The notes under the pieces are model-generated. The model saw nothing but the letters and a program-made list of their open reading frames with translations. It ran no database searches and had not been told where the DNA came from. From Ensifer adhaerens (lineage in GTDB: Bacteria; Pseudomonadota; Alphaproteobacteria; Rhizobiales; Rhizobiaceae): a DNA stretch of 64,000 nt. The stretch spans positions 744,001 to 808,000 of the forward strand of contig NZ_CP015881.1 in assembly GCF_000697965.2 (NCBI RefSeq), in the 5' to 3' direction. Both the position numbers and the translations under genes were made by a program. This document shows positions 54,853 to 63,746 of the stretch, one piece after another; the first letter of the stretch is position 1, and every line of letters starts with the position of its first letter.

Positions 54853-55842
54853 ATGACGGAGAGCGCGCGGGCAAGTTGGATGATCGGCGAAGGCAAGTCG
54901 TTGCCGCCCGAGTTCGATGACGGGGTCGTTTGGGCCGCCTGGCTCTACTACGTCGATCAACTGACCCAGAGCGACATCGCCAAGATCCTCGGCATGTCGC
55001 GCGCGACCATCGTCAACTACCTTCAGGAGGCCCGCGAGCGCGGCCTCGTCACCATCCGCGTCAACACCGATGTCGGCGGACGCGTCGCCGTGGCTCGCAA
55101 GCTCAAGGAGAAGTTCGGGCTCGAAGGAGCGCTGGTCATTCCCGCGGGAGAGCCTGCGTCGCTGGTGACGCGGCTCGGTGAGGCGGGCGCCCGCCTGCTT
55201 GCCGACATGATCAAGCAAGGCGACACGATCGGTGTGGCCTGGGGACGGACCGTACTTGCAGTCGCCGACCAGATCTCGCTGGCCGAAGCACTCGATGGGC
55301 TGACTGTCGTCCAGGTCTCGGGTAGTTCCATCGCCAATCCCGAATTCTCGCCGGAGTTCTGTACCTCGCTGATGTCCCAGCGCATTCACGCGCGCTGCGT
55401 CAACCTTTTGGCGCCGGCGCTGCTGTCGACGCCGGAACTGAAACGCTGGCTTCTCTCCGAACCGGTGCTCGTCAAGCAGTTCGAGCTTATCCATTCGACC
55501 AACATCCTGGTTTTCGGCGTCGGCGATATCGGTCCTGACACGCTGATCCGGTCGGCCAATGTCGCAAGCCAGGAGGACTTCGACTCCTACCAGGCGCACG
55601 GCGCAGTCGCGGTGCTGATCTGCCGGTTCATCGACGAGGCGGGCCGACAGGTGAGCGGCGAACTCGACGATCGCATGGTGGGCATCGAGCTCGACGAACT
55701 CGTGCGCATCCCGAGCCGCGTCTGTGTCGCCGGCGGCGCGAACAAGGTAACGGCAATCCGCGCGACGATGAATGGCGGCTACGCCACTCACCTTGTCACC
55801 GACATCGAAACCGCCGAGATGCTGCTGGCCGAAGGGGTCTGA
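54853..55842 (+). CDS. SorC/DeoR-type sugar-binding transcriptional regulator
   Basis: The 329-aa protein has an N-terminal HTH (VVWAAWLYYVDQLTQSDIAKILGMSRATIVNYLQEARERGLVTI). A SorC sugar-binding domain of the phosphosugar-isomerase-like fold follows (GDTIGVAWGRTVLAVADQI, VVQVSGSSIANPEFSPEFC, FGVGDIGPDTLI). Such regulators are inactivated by a phosphorylated sugar. Its neighbours are a bifunctional aldolase-dehydrogenase (divergent) and a kinase/ABC operon (convergent), the likely regulon. Confidence 0.92.
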   Translation: MTESARASWMIGEGKSLPPEFDDGVVWAAWLYYVDQLTQSDIAKILGMSRATIVNYLQEARERGLVTIRVNTDVGGRVAVARKLKEKFGLEGALVIPAGEPASLVTRLGEAGARLLADMIKQGDTIGVAWGRTVLAVADQISLAEALDGLTVVQVSGSSIANPEFSPEFCTSLMSQRIHARCVNLLAPALLSTPELKRWLLSEPVLVKQFELIHSTNILVFGVGDIGPDTLIRSANVASQEDFDSYQAHGAVAVLICRFIDEAGRQVSGELDDRMVGIELDELVRIPSRVCVAGGANKVTAIRATMNGGYATHLVTDIETAEMLLAEGV

Positions 55843-55862
55843 GGCGCTCCGTCAGGAGCGCC
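55843..55862. terminator. Bidirectional terminator between SorC and kinase genes
   Basis: A perfect 8-bp stem GGCGCTCC (55843-55850) with GGAGCGCC (55855-55862) and a GTCA loop begins right after the SorC stop. The kinase gene ends eleven bases beyond. Confidence 0.65.
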
Positions 55863-55873
55863 CTGCCAGCCCG

Positions 55874-56821
55874 TCAGTTTGCCTTGACGCGCGCGGTGCG
55901 CATGAATGCCTGCGTCCCCTCGAAGGAGGTGATGCCGGCATCAGAACCGAGACCGGTCGCCACCAGCGCGGCCGAGGCCTGCGCGAACTTCAGTGATGTC
56001 TCCGTGTCCATTTTGTGGTGCAGGCCGGTGATGAAACCGGCATTGAAGGCGTCGCCGCAGCCGGTCGTATCGACGACGTCGATCTCGAAGGCCGGCAGTT
56101 TCACGGTCTTTCGGTCCGGATCCATGAAATAGACGCCGTCGCCGCCGAGTGTGAAAACGCAATGCTTCACACCGAGATCGCAGAAGAAGAGCGCCGCATC
56201 CTCGGCGGTTTTCCGCCCGGAAATCAGCATGGCCTCCTCCACCGACGGCATGAAGTAGTCGATATAGGGGAAGAGCGGGCGGATGAGGGAAAGCGTCTTC
56301 TCACTGGCGCCGAGCAGATCGAAGGTGACGATCCGGTCCTTGGCCTTGGCCGCTTCGAGAAGCACGCGGCTCGGCTCACCGTCGAGGCGGTCGAGCAGGC
56401 CCGTGCCGCCAAGGTGGACAATCGGCGCCGCCGTCACGCGATCGAGCGCTTCGGCTGCGATCTCGAAATGACCGGACGCGCCGCGGACGTGAAGAGCAGG
56501 CCTTTCGCCGTTGCGGCGGATGTTGAGGATCGTGGCAGACGTCGGAACGCCGGGGATCCGCTGCATCTCGGCCGTATCGACGCCGAAGCGCTGCAAGGTC
56601 GAAAGCACGAAATCGGCCTTCTCGTCGTCACCGACGGCGCCAACCGCGAGGCAGTTGAGACCGAGCTTTGCAAGGTCGACGACGGTGCCCCCGGCGGTAC
56701 CGGCAACCGTCAAGCGGATCTCGTCGATAAACTCGACATTGCCGCCCTCGGGAATGCGATCGACCGGGCGACCGAGGATGTCGAGAATGTAAAGTCCGAT
56801 GACCGAAACATCGTGCGCCAT
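55874..56821 (-). CDS. PfkB-family sugar kinase
   Basis: The 315-aa kinase has AGTAGGTVVDLAKLGLNCLAVGAVGDDEKADFVLSTL (PfkB signature 1 region) and DVVDTTGCGDAFNAGFITGL (signature 2, with the catalytic Asp). It presumably phosphorylates the sugar imported by the adjoining ABC transporter, yielding the substrate for the RhaD-like aldolase and the effector for SorC. It is the last gene of the operon running from 61658. Confidence 0.92.
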   Translation of the reverse strand: MAHDVSVIGLYILDILGRPVDRIPEGGNVEFIDEIRLTVAGTAGGTVVDLAKLGLNCLAVGAVGDDEKADFVLSTLQRFGVDTAEMQRIPGVPTSATILNIRRNGERPALHVRGASGHFEIAAEALDRVTAAPIVHLGGTGLLDRLDGEPSRVLLEAAKAKDRIVTFDLLGASEKTLSLIRPLFPYIDYFMPSVEEAMLISGRKTAEDAALFFCDLGVKHCVFTLGGDGVYFMDPDRKTVKLPAFEIDVVDTTGCGDAFNAGFITGLHHKMDTETSLKFAQASAALVATGLGSDAGITSFEGTQAFMRTARVKAN

Positions 56822-56901
56822 GCACTCAAACCTTTCTCAAGGAAACAGGGTTGTCGAATGACGCCGGCCCTGACCGCGCTTGGCGGCCTCGGGGCCAGCC
56901 G

Positions 56902-57939
56902 TCAGGATTGTCTGCCGCGGATCGAGAAGATCCCGCCGGCGAGAATGATAAAAATGCCGACGATGACGAGCTGCCAGGTGCTCGGAATGCCGACGAGAAT
57001 GAGGACGTTACTGACGAGCGTGATCAGCACGACGCCCAGAAGCGTGCCGATGACGCTGCCGGAGCCGCCGGTGATACGCGCGCCGCCGAGGACCACCGCG
57101 GCGATGATTTCGAGTTCGGCGCCGGCGAGATCGAACGGGTTCGCCAGGCGGTTGCTGGAGACGTGAATGATCCCGGCGATGCCGGCGAGAAGTCCCGCAT
57201 AAGCAAAGACAAAGATACGGACCGTGCGCAGGTTGTAGCCGAGCCGCTCGGCCACACCGGCGTTTCCGCCGACGGCGTAGACTGCACGGCCGATGAGGGT
57301 GCGCTCAAGGACCCACCAGGTGACGAGCGAAGCGATGGCGAGGATGAGCACGAAGGCCGGCAGCGTCGAAGTCGAACCGTTGGCGCTGTGATGGGTGAAG
57401 AGCGCAAGCTTTCCGAACGCGTCCATTGCCGCCGGAATGTTCATGAACAGCGCCGTGCCGACAAAGGTGAGCAAGAAGCTGCGGATGACATATTGCGTGC
57501 CGATCGTCACGATCAGCGATGGCGCTTTCAGGGCATGAACCAGAACGCCGTTGAGCGCGCCGAAACAGGCGCCGCCGACCGCGCCGAGCGCAAGGATCGC
57601 GACGATCGGCATGTCGGGCACGACATTCACGACCAGCATGGTGACGGCGTACATGACGAAGGCGGCAATCGCCGTGAACGAGACGTCGATGCCACCGGAA
57701 GCAAGGACGACGAGCACGCCGAGCGCGAAGAGGCCGCGGACGACGGACGCACGCAGGATGTCGAAAAGGTTCGACACCTGCCAGAAGTCCGTGTTGATTG
57801 CACCGACGACGAGCGAAACCGCGACGATCAGGATCAGCGTGAAGGCCGGTGGGTGGCGCATGAGCCACGTCCAGATGCCGGCAACGGCGCCCGCGCTTTC
57901 AGACCGGGGTTCTGCCGGGGAGAAGGTGGTTTCGCTCAT
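56902..57939 (-). CDS. Sugar ABC transporter permease (RbsC-like), second permease
   Basis: The 345-aa permease begins MSETTFSPAEPRSESAGAVA and has eight to ten helices. It carries LVVLASGGIDVSFTAIAAFVMY, GAVGGACFGALNGVLVHALKAPSLIVTIGTQYVIRS and GNAGVAERLGYNLRTVRIFVFAYAGLLAGIAGI, all RbsC-type features. Its ATG overlaps the ATPase stop by four bases. It pairs with the permease at 60672. Confidence 0.92.
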   Translation of the reverse strand: MSETTFSPAEPRSESAGAVAGIWTWLMRHPPAFTLILIVAVSLVVGAINTDFWQVSNLFDILRASVVRGLFALGVLVVLASGGIDVSFTAIAAFVMYAVTMLVVNVVPDMPIVAILALGAVGGACFGALNGVLVHALKAPSLIVTIGTQYVIRSFLLTFVGTALFMNIPAAMDAFGKLALFTHHSANGSTSTLPAFVLILAIASLVTWWVLERTLIGRAVYAVGGNAGVAERLGYNLRTVRIFVFAYAGLLAGIAGIIHVSSNRLANPFDLAGAELEIIAAVVLGGARITGGSGSVIGTLLGVVLITLVSNVLILVGIPSTWQLVIVGIFIILAGGIFSIRGRQS

Positions 57940-59504
57940 TGAAGCCTCGCAATGGTATCGTCGGTCAGCGCGCGGGAGAGAACGTCTTCCGCCAGCCCCT
58001 CGGCGGCAAAGGTTTTGACGACTCGACCCTTGCGCATGACCATGATGCGGTCGCAGTTCTGCAGCAGTTCGGGCAGGTCGTCGCTGATGATGATGACGCC
58101 CATGCCGTCGCCGGCGAGCCGCTGGATGATCCGATAGATCGTGTCCTTGGAGCCGACGTCGACGCCGACGGTCGGGCCGTGCAGGATGAGCAGTTTTGGT
58201 TCGATCGTCAGCCAGCGCCCGATGAGCACGCGCTGCTGGTTGCCGCCGGACAACGACTGCACCGGCTTGTCGACGCCGGCCGAGACGACCTGAAGGTCGT
58301 CGACCGTGCGCTCGGCGAGCGCTCGGCTGCGGCGCCCGTCGACGATGCCGAAGGCATTGCGCAGCCGGTCGAGGACCGGAACCACGATATTGTCCTTGAT
58401 CGATTGCGAAAGGAACAATCCCTCCGAGAGCCGGTCCTCGGGAACGTAGCCAATCCCGGAAGCGATCGCATCGGCGGGTTTGCCAAGGCGGATCTCGTTG
58501 CCTTCGAGAAATACACCGCCGCCGTCGGCCGGCGAAACGCCGGCGAGCGCAAGCGCCAGTTCGTTGCGCCCGGAATCGAGCAGACCGGTAATGCCGATGA
58601 TCTCGCCCTTGCGCAGCGACAAGGACACGTCTGCAAAAAATCCGGTTCGTGAGAGCTTTTCGACATTGAGCAGCTTCTCGCCGAGCGTGACGGCGGACCG
58701 CTGGCGGGTGTCGTCCAGCACTTTGCCTGTCATCCAGAAGGCTAGATCGGCCTTCGAATGATCCTCGACGTCGCATTCGGCGACTTTCTGGCCATCGCGC
58801 ATGATGATCGCCCGCCCGCCGAGCGACTTGCACTCGTCGAGCTTGTGGGTGACGAACAGCACGGCCACGCCCTTGGCGCGCAGGCGGTCGGCGACGCCGA
58901 TGAGATTGTCGACCTCGTGTTTGGTCAGCGCGGTCGTTGGCTCGTCCATGATGACGAGGCGGGCGTCGGAGGCGATTGCGCGGGCAATGGCGATCAGCTG
59001 CCGCGTCGCCATCGGCAACTCGTCCGTCCGCGTTGAAAGAAAGGTCCTGCTCGCCGGCAGGCCGACGGCCGCAAGGGCGCGCTCGGCCGTCGCCCGCATC
59101 TTCGGTATGTCGAGCCGCCGCGCAAGCTTGCCCGACGAGGACACCAACTGCTGAGTCAGGCCGATGTTCTCGGCGACGGAGAGATTGGGGAGCAGCGAGA
59201 AATCCTGATAGACCGTTTCGATGCCGGCAGCGAGGGCTGCGACCGGTGTCAGTCCGGTGACCGTCTTGCCGTCGATCAATAGTTCGCCTGCATCAGCCCC
59301 TTGAGCCCCGGAAATGATCTTGATGAGCGTGCTCTTGCCGCAGCCATTCTCACCCATCAGGTGATAGATGTTGCCGGCCTCGATCGAAAGGCTCACGCCC
59401 TTGAGCGCGCGCACGCCACCGAAGTGCTTCTCGATGTTGCGCACCTCCAGAAAAGGGGTCGCGGGCTTGAGATGCGGTTCACCGCCAGTGGGCTGGGGCT
59501 GCAT
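57936..59504 (-). CDS. Sugar ABC transporter ATPase with two nucleotide-binding domains
   Basis: The 522-aa RbsA-type protein has two ATPase domains. NBD1: Walker A MGENGCGKSTLIKIISG, Walker B RLVIMDEPTTALTKHEV. NBD2: signature SLSGGNQQRVLIGRWLTIEP is good, but the Walker B block is LLILHGPTVGVDVGS, in which the usual Asp-Glu is His-Gly. In this type NBD2 is often degenerate at Walker A; here its catalytic Glu is also lost. AGGACAAAGCC precedes the ATG at 59504; the frame starts 7 codons earlier. Confidence 0.92.
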   Translation of the reverse strand: MQPQPTGGEPHLKPATPFLEVRNIEKHFGGVRALKGVSLSIEAGNIYHLMGENGCGKSTLIKIISGAQGADAGELLIDGKTVTGLTPVAALAAGIETVYQDFSLLPNLSVAENIGLTQQLVSSSGKLARRLDIPKMRATAERALAAVGLPASRTFLSTRTDELPMATRQLIAIARAIASDARLVIMDEPTTALTKHEVDNLIGVADRLRAKGVAVLFVTHKLDECKSLGGRAIIMRDGQKVAECDVEDHSKADLAFWMTGKVLDDTRQRSAVTLGEKLLNVEKLSRTGFFADVSLSLRKGEIIGITGLLDSGRNELALALAGVSPADGGGVFLEGNEIRLGKPADAIASGIGYVPEDRLSEGLFLSQSIKDNIVVPVLDRLRNAFGIVDGRRSRALAERTVDDLQVVSAGVDKPVQSLSGGNQQRVLIGRWLTIEPKLLILHGPTVGVDVGSKDTIYRIIQRLAGDGMGVIIISDDLPELLQNCDRIMVMRKGRVVKTFAAEGLAEDVLSRALTDDTIARLQ

Positions 59505-59591
59505 GGCTTTGTCCTGATGGTGCATGAGGGCGTTCGAGGGTCACGCCGCCGCGCCGGTTTATGGCGCGACGGCATTAATCGGCAGAACCGA

Positions 59592-60593
59592 TCAGAACGG
59601 GTATTTGCCGTAGTTCGACTTGTCGACGTCGACCCAGGCTTCGCCGACGACGATGATACCGTCACCGGCACCCTTCTTGACCGTCACCTTTTCGTAGCCG
59701 GGCACGCCGAGATCCATGCCGTCCTTGATCTCTTCGCCCTTGATGACCATGTCGGCCACCTTGTTCATGACGTAGCCGGCATCCTTCGGATCCCAGAAGC
59801 TGATGCCATCGACGGCGCCGGATTCAAGATAGGATCCGGTATCCTTCGGCAGGCCGATGCCGAAGACGCAGGTCTTGTCCTGCAGGCCGGCCTCTTCGAC
59901 GGCGCGGCCGATGCCGATGACGTCGATGGCGGAGCCGCCCTGGAAGCCCTTGATGTCGGGGTGCTTGCGCAGGATCTCGCGGGCCTTCTCATAGGCGCGG
60001 TTGGCGTCGTTGAAGGATTCGTTCTTCTCCGAGACCAGCTCCATTTCTGGGTACTTCTTGGCGTTTTCAGCGCCGCCGTCAGCCCACTGGACATGCGTCA
60101 GGCTGCCGAGCGAACCGACGAAGGACGTCCATTTTCCTGATTTGCCCATGCACTCGGCGATCTTCTCGTTGAAGCGGGCGCCGAAGGCCTTGTTCTCGAA
60201 GGCTTCGATGTCGACGAGCGTGTTCTTCATGCTGTCGGCCTCGTGGGTCACCACCTTGATGCCGCGCTGGGCGGCGCGCTTCAGCACGCCTTCGAGCGAC
60301 GACGCATCCATCGGCACGACGGCAATCGCGCTGACCTTCTTGGCGACAAGGTCCTCAATCAGGCGTGCCTGCTGGGCGGCATCCGCCTTGCCCGGGCCGA
60401 TCTGGCTCGTGGCAACCGTATCGTTGTCGTTGCCATAGGCGGCGACGCCCTCGGCCATGCGGGTGAACCAATTCTCGCCGGTGACCTTGACGACGGTCAC
60501 GATGCTCGGCTTCTCCTCGGCCATGGCAGCCGCGGCACTCCAGATGGTGCTGAGAGCCACGGTGCAGGCGGCAATTTTACGAAAATCAGGCAT
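59592..60593 (-). CDS. Periplasmic sugar-binding protein (type 1, RhaS/LsrB-like)
   Basis: The 333-aa protein has a signal peptide (MPDFRKIAACTVALSTIWSA, cleavage near AMA-EE at 25). A Periplasmic_binding_4-type fold follows: IVTVVKVTGENWFTRMAEGVAAYGNDN, IEDLVAKKVSAIAVVPMDASSLEGVLKRAAQRGIKVVTHEAD. It resembles the rhamnose- and AI-2-type binding proteins; the ligand is not determined. GGGAGGAACT precedes the ATG. It lies second in the operon. Confidence 0.9.
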   Translation of the reverse strand: MPDFRKIAACTVALSTIWSAAAAMAEEKPSIVTVVKVTGENWFTRMAEGVAAYGNDNDTVATSQIGPGKADAAQQARLIEDLVAKKVSAIAVVPMDASSLEGVLKRAAQRGIKVVTHEADSMKNTLVDIEAFENKAFGARFNEKIAECMGKSGKWTSFVGSLGSLTHVQWADGGAENAKKYPEMELVSEKNESFNDANRAYEKAREILRKHPDIKGFQGGSAIDVIGIGRAVEEAGLQDKTCVFGIGLPKDTGSYLESGAVDGISFWDPKDAGYVMNKVADMVIKGEEIKDGMDLGVPGYEKVTVKKGAGDGIIVVGEAWVDVDKSNYGKYPF

Positions 60594-60671
60594 AGTTCCT
60601 CCCATTGCGCCTTCGAAAGGAAAGAGCTGTGGCGCGCGAAGGCTCGCGCCCGGCCCTGGCGGAAACGGGGT

Positions 60672-61658
60672 TTAGCTGCGGGCCGCCCTGAACCAGGCTT
60701 TGAAGTCGAAGCCGGAGGTGGCGATGAAAACGAGCAGAAGAACGCCCCAGGCGAGGTCTCGGAAGAAGTTCGAGATGTTCATGAAGTTGAAGAGGCTGGA
60801 GAGCATCTGCAGCGACGTTGCCGAAAGCACGACGCAGATGACTCGCCCATAGCCGCCCTCGGGGCGAACCCCGGCCATGACGGCGATCAGGATAGCGATG
60901 AGGACATACGAGGTGCCGTAGTCCCACTTCACGCTCGAGGTGCGCGCGGCAATGACGATGCCGGCAACCGACGCCAATAGCCCGCAAACCGTATAGGTCA
61001 GGAACAGGATGCGCTTTTCCGGGATGCCCGCGTAGCGCGCGGCCTTGGCATTGTTGCCGAGCAGAAGCAGACGTTGGCCGAAGGGCGTGAAACGCAGGAT
61101 GGCGCCGATCGCGAGCGCGACGACCAGGAACAGAGCGAAGCATTGGGGCACGCTCAGGATCGTGGCATTACCGAAATCGTCGAGCGGCTCGACATAGCCG
61201 ATGCTGAGCGCCGAACCATTGGTGAGAACGATCGCCAGGCCGGTAAAGAGCAATTGCGTGCCGAGCGTGGCGATGATCGGCGTCAATCCAACCTTCGCGA
61301 TCAGGAAACCGTTCAGCATGCCGCCGACAAGGCCGACGCCAAGCGCTAAGCCGATCAGGCTCCAGGTGAAGAGAAGCGGAGCCTCGTCGGCGGGAATCAC
61401 GTCGCGCAGAAAGTAGTAGGCGGCAACGCCCGAGAGATTGGCAAGCGCGATGCCGGAAAGGTCGATGCCGCCGTTGCCGGACATCATGGCCAGCATGACG
61501 CCAAGGGCGAGGAACCCCAGTTCGGGGACCTGCGACGCCATGGACTGGAAGTTATAGAGCTCGACGAAACTCGCGCCGACGAGTATCGCACCGGCGACAA
61601 TGGCGGCAACGTTCACAGTGGCGAGAAAGCCGAGCTGCCGATCCATCTGAAAAGCCAC
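60672..61658 (-). CDS. Sugar ABC transporter permease (RbsC-like), first permease
   Basis: The 328-aa permease is read from a GTG (VAFQMDRQLGFLATVNVAAI), because GGGAGGGG lies five bases before it; the ATG at 61673 overlaps this site. It has FLALGVMLAMMSGNGGIDLSGIALANLSG, GGMLNGFLIAKVGLTPIIATLGTQLLF and GNNAKAARYAGIPEKRILFLTYTVCGLLASVAGIVIAAR. It opens the operon permease-SBP-ATPase-permease-kinase. Confidence 0.9.
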   Translation of the reverse strand: MAFQMDRQLGFLATVNVAAIVAGAILVGASFVELYNFQSMASQVPELGFLALGVMLAMMSGNGGIDLSGIALANLSGVAAYYFLRDVIPADEAPLLFTWSLIGLALGVGLVGGMLNGFLIAKVGLTPIIATLGTQLLFTGLAIVLTNGSALSIGYVEPLDDFGNATILSVPQCFALFLVVALAIGAILRFTPFGQRLLLLGNNAKAARYAGIPEKRILFLTYTVCGLLASVAGIVIAARTSSVKWDYGTSYVLIAILIAVMAGVRPEGGYGRVICVVLSATSLQMLSSLFNFMNISNFFRDLAWGVLLLVFIATSGFDFKAWFRAARS

Positions 61659-62017
61659 GATGTCCCCTCCCATGCTGGCATCTGTGCAGACGGAAATGCT
61701 TCCCGGTTCTTCGGCTCCAGGCTCCTGTCTCCCCTGAAACCAACCGACAACCCGCGTCCTCTGTACATTTCTGACATTTGCCAGTCATCGGTGTGTTTTG
61801 TCAACAGCGTTCTTCTAGCTGTCCTGTAACCGAAGTGGAGGGTGAGCGGAAATGCCGGGTTGCTATCCTTCTCCTCCGTGGAACGTCCTGCTTGGCGAGA
61901 CTGCCAAAGCGTCCTCAGCCCAAGCGTGACACCCGCCGGATTTGGAACGGCCAGGGCTGCAAACGGCAAGAATTGGGTGACAACGGGAGGCGAACGGTGG
62001 AGTTTGGCTCGGGCGCG
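61659..62017. other. Promoter region of the sugar ABC operon
   Basis: These 359 bp hold no supported gene. The part near 61765-61810 is AT-rich and contains TTGTCAA (TTGACAA on the minus strand) and the inverted CAAATGTCA element, consistent with the operon promoter. Confidence 0.5.
61772..61780 (-). promoter_or_regulatory. Candidate SorC element upstream of the ABC operon
   Basis: TGACATTTG is the reverse complement of CAAATGTCA in the SorC intergenic region. It lies about 115 bp before the first permease gene. Confidence 0.45.
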
Positions 62018-62716
62018 TTACGCTTCGGCCTTCTGTTGAGCGAGCCATTCCCGAATGATGGTGGCGAGGCGTTGCGGCGCTTCCATCGGGACCATGTGGC
62101 CAGTGTCGGCGACGACCTCGAAGCTTGAGCCGACGAGCCCATTGTGAAGCTCCAGCGTTTCGGCGCGCGACCTCAACCGATCCTCTTCGCCGGCAATGAC
62201 CAGGCTTGGGCACTGGATCGACGCCAGAGCGTCCCGTTCGTCCCTCCGCTCGATGAGAGCTTGTCGGCGAAAGGCGTCGCCTCCCATTCGATGGCCTGCC
62301 ACCTGGATGCGATCGAGGATATCGGTCCGCCCCGCATTGTCGGGGTGCAGGGACGAGAGGATAGCCGATCGGCTGAGCCCCTTGAATGCCGTGCCAGCGG
62401 CCTGCCCGGCGACGACAGCCTTTCGCTGGCGCTCGACGTCGCTGTCGCCGCGCGCGGACGTGGCAATGAGGATCAGTGCGGTCACCCGGTCGGGCGCCTG
62501 CCGGACGATTTCCCGGGCGACGTAGCCTCCCATGGAGAAACCGGTGAGTATGAAGCGATCCGGGGCATCCATCAGCGTGCGACGGGCCATGGCTTCGATC
62601 GAGCCGTCTTGCGACAGGTCGGCATAGGTCGCGGGACCGTACTCGCCGAGTGCGGGAACCACATCGCGCCAGAGATCGGCGTCGAGCATGAAGCCCGGAA
62701 CAAAGAGCATTGCCAC
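62018..62716 (-). CDS. Alpha/beta hydrolase
   Basis: The 232-aa protein has FVPGFMLDADLWRDVVPALGEYGPATYADLSQDGSI, nucleophile Ser in LTGFSMGGYVAREIV, Asp in VIAGEEDRLRSRAE and His in VADTGHMVPMEAPQRL, a full triad. A GTG start at 62716 was chosen because GGGGAGG lies eight bases upstream; the ATG two codons later is an alternative. The substrate is unknown. It is independent of the sugar operon. Confidence 0.88.
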   Translation of the reverse strand: MAMLFVPGFMLDADLWRDVVPALGEYGPATYADLSQDGSIEAMARRTLMDAPDRFILTGFSMGGYVAREIVRQAPDRVTALILIATSARGDSDVERQRKAVVAGQAAGTAFKGLSRSAILSSLHPDNAGRTDILDRIQVAGHRMGGDAFRRQALIERRDERDALASIQCPSLVIAGEEDRLRSRAETLELHNGLVGSSFEVVADTGHMVPMEAPQRLATIIREWLAQQKAEA

Positions 62717-62861
62717 AGTCGCCACCTCCCCGCACACCTGCTCGTAGATTGACCCTATCGGAAGAAATGGCGGCGGTCGTCAAGCGAGATGCCGCCTTCG
62801 GGCGGAAAGCCTCTTGCGCCCTGGCAGTCATGCGGCGCGAACCGTGCAGTGCGCCTGCCCC

Positions 62862-63731
62862 TTAGTCGACTTCCAAAGATCGGCTCAGCGCCGATTTCCA
62901 GCCGGCGATGAAATCCGCCGAGATGCGCGCCTGCGGTACCATCGTGTCGAAGCCGTGATAGGCGCCGGGAACCACGGACATTTCGACCGGCACGCCGGCC
63001 ACGACGAAATGGGATGCGAAATGTATCGATTCCTGTGCGAACAGGTCGAGTGTGCCAACGCCGATCCAGGTGGATGGCAGGCCGGCAAGATCGACGGCAC
63101 GTGCCGGAACCGCCTCCGCCGGTGGTTCCGCCATCAGCGGCTTGCGACCGAGCAGGGAAGTCCAGCCAAAAGCATTCGACTGCGCGTTCCAGATGAAGGT
63201 TCCGACGTGAGCCGGTGGCAAGCGCAACACAGTGCGGTCGTCGAGCATTGGATAACGCAACAACTGGAAGCGGATCGGCCACTCGCCGCGGTCACGTACC
63301 CTCAGCGAGACGGCAGCGGCAAGCCCGGCGCCGGCACTCTCGCCCATCACGGCGATCCGCTTCCTATCAACGCCAAGCTCGACCGCAGCCTGATGCAACC
63401 AGCCGAGCGCCGCGTATGCGTCGTCGAGCCCAGCCGGGAACGGATGCTCGGGTGCAAGGCGGTAGTCGACCGAAACGATAAGCGCGCCCAGTTCCGCGGA
63501 CAATTGCTGCAGTTCGGGAACGGCGACTTCGGGCTTGCCAACGACCAGTCCACCACCGTGAAGATGCTGGATTGCCGGCTTGTTCGGGCGCTCCGGCGCC
63601 GGATCCAGGACGACGACCCGCAGCTTCGGATTTCCCTCGCCGCCCGCGATGAAGCGTTCCTGTGGCTGCACGGCCGGCGGCGATAGCGCCGGCGGGAATT
63701 GGGCGTTGCGGATCATCTGGAGATTGTCCAT
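62862..63731 (-). CDS. HSL-family esterase (alpha/beta hydrolase fold 3)
   Basis: The 289-aa protein has the oxyanion HGGG in QHLHGGGLVVGKPEV, the VDYRLAPEHPFPAGLDDAYAALGWL block, nucleophile Ser in AVMGESAGAGLAAAV, Asp in GTLDLFAQESIHFA and His in PGAYHGFD. This is the hormone-sensitive-lipase type of esterase. The start is uncertain: neither the ATG at 63731 nor that at 63716 has a good ribosome site. A reading frame on the other strand starts 16 bp away. Confidence 0.88.
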   Translation of the reverse strand: MDNLQMIRNAQFPPALSPPAVQPQERFIAGGEGNPKLRVVVLDPAPERPNKPAIQHLHGGGLVVGKPEVAVPELQQLSAELGALIVSVDYRLAPEHPFPAGLDDAYAALGWLHQAAVELGVDRKRIAVMGESAGAGLAAAVSLRVRDRGEWPIRFQLLRYPMLDDRTVLRLPPAHVGTFIWNAQSNAFGWTSLLGRKPLMAEPPAEAVPARAVDLAGLPSTWIGVGTLDLFAQESIHFASHFVVAGVPVEMSVVPGAYHGFDTMVPQARISADFIAGWKSALSRSLEVD

Positions 63732-63746
63732 GCCGAGGTCGACGGA

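Noticed and set aside
56015..57942. Two long overlapping plus-strand frames across the kinase and permease genes
   Set aside because: Antisense to genes with clear motifs; their composition (repeated Asp-Glu-Arg runs) is typical of shadows.
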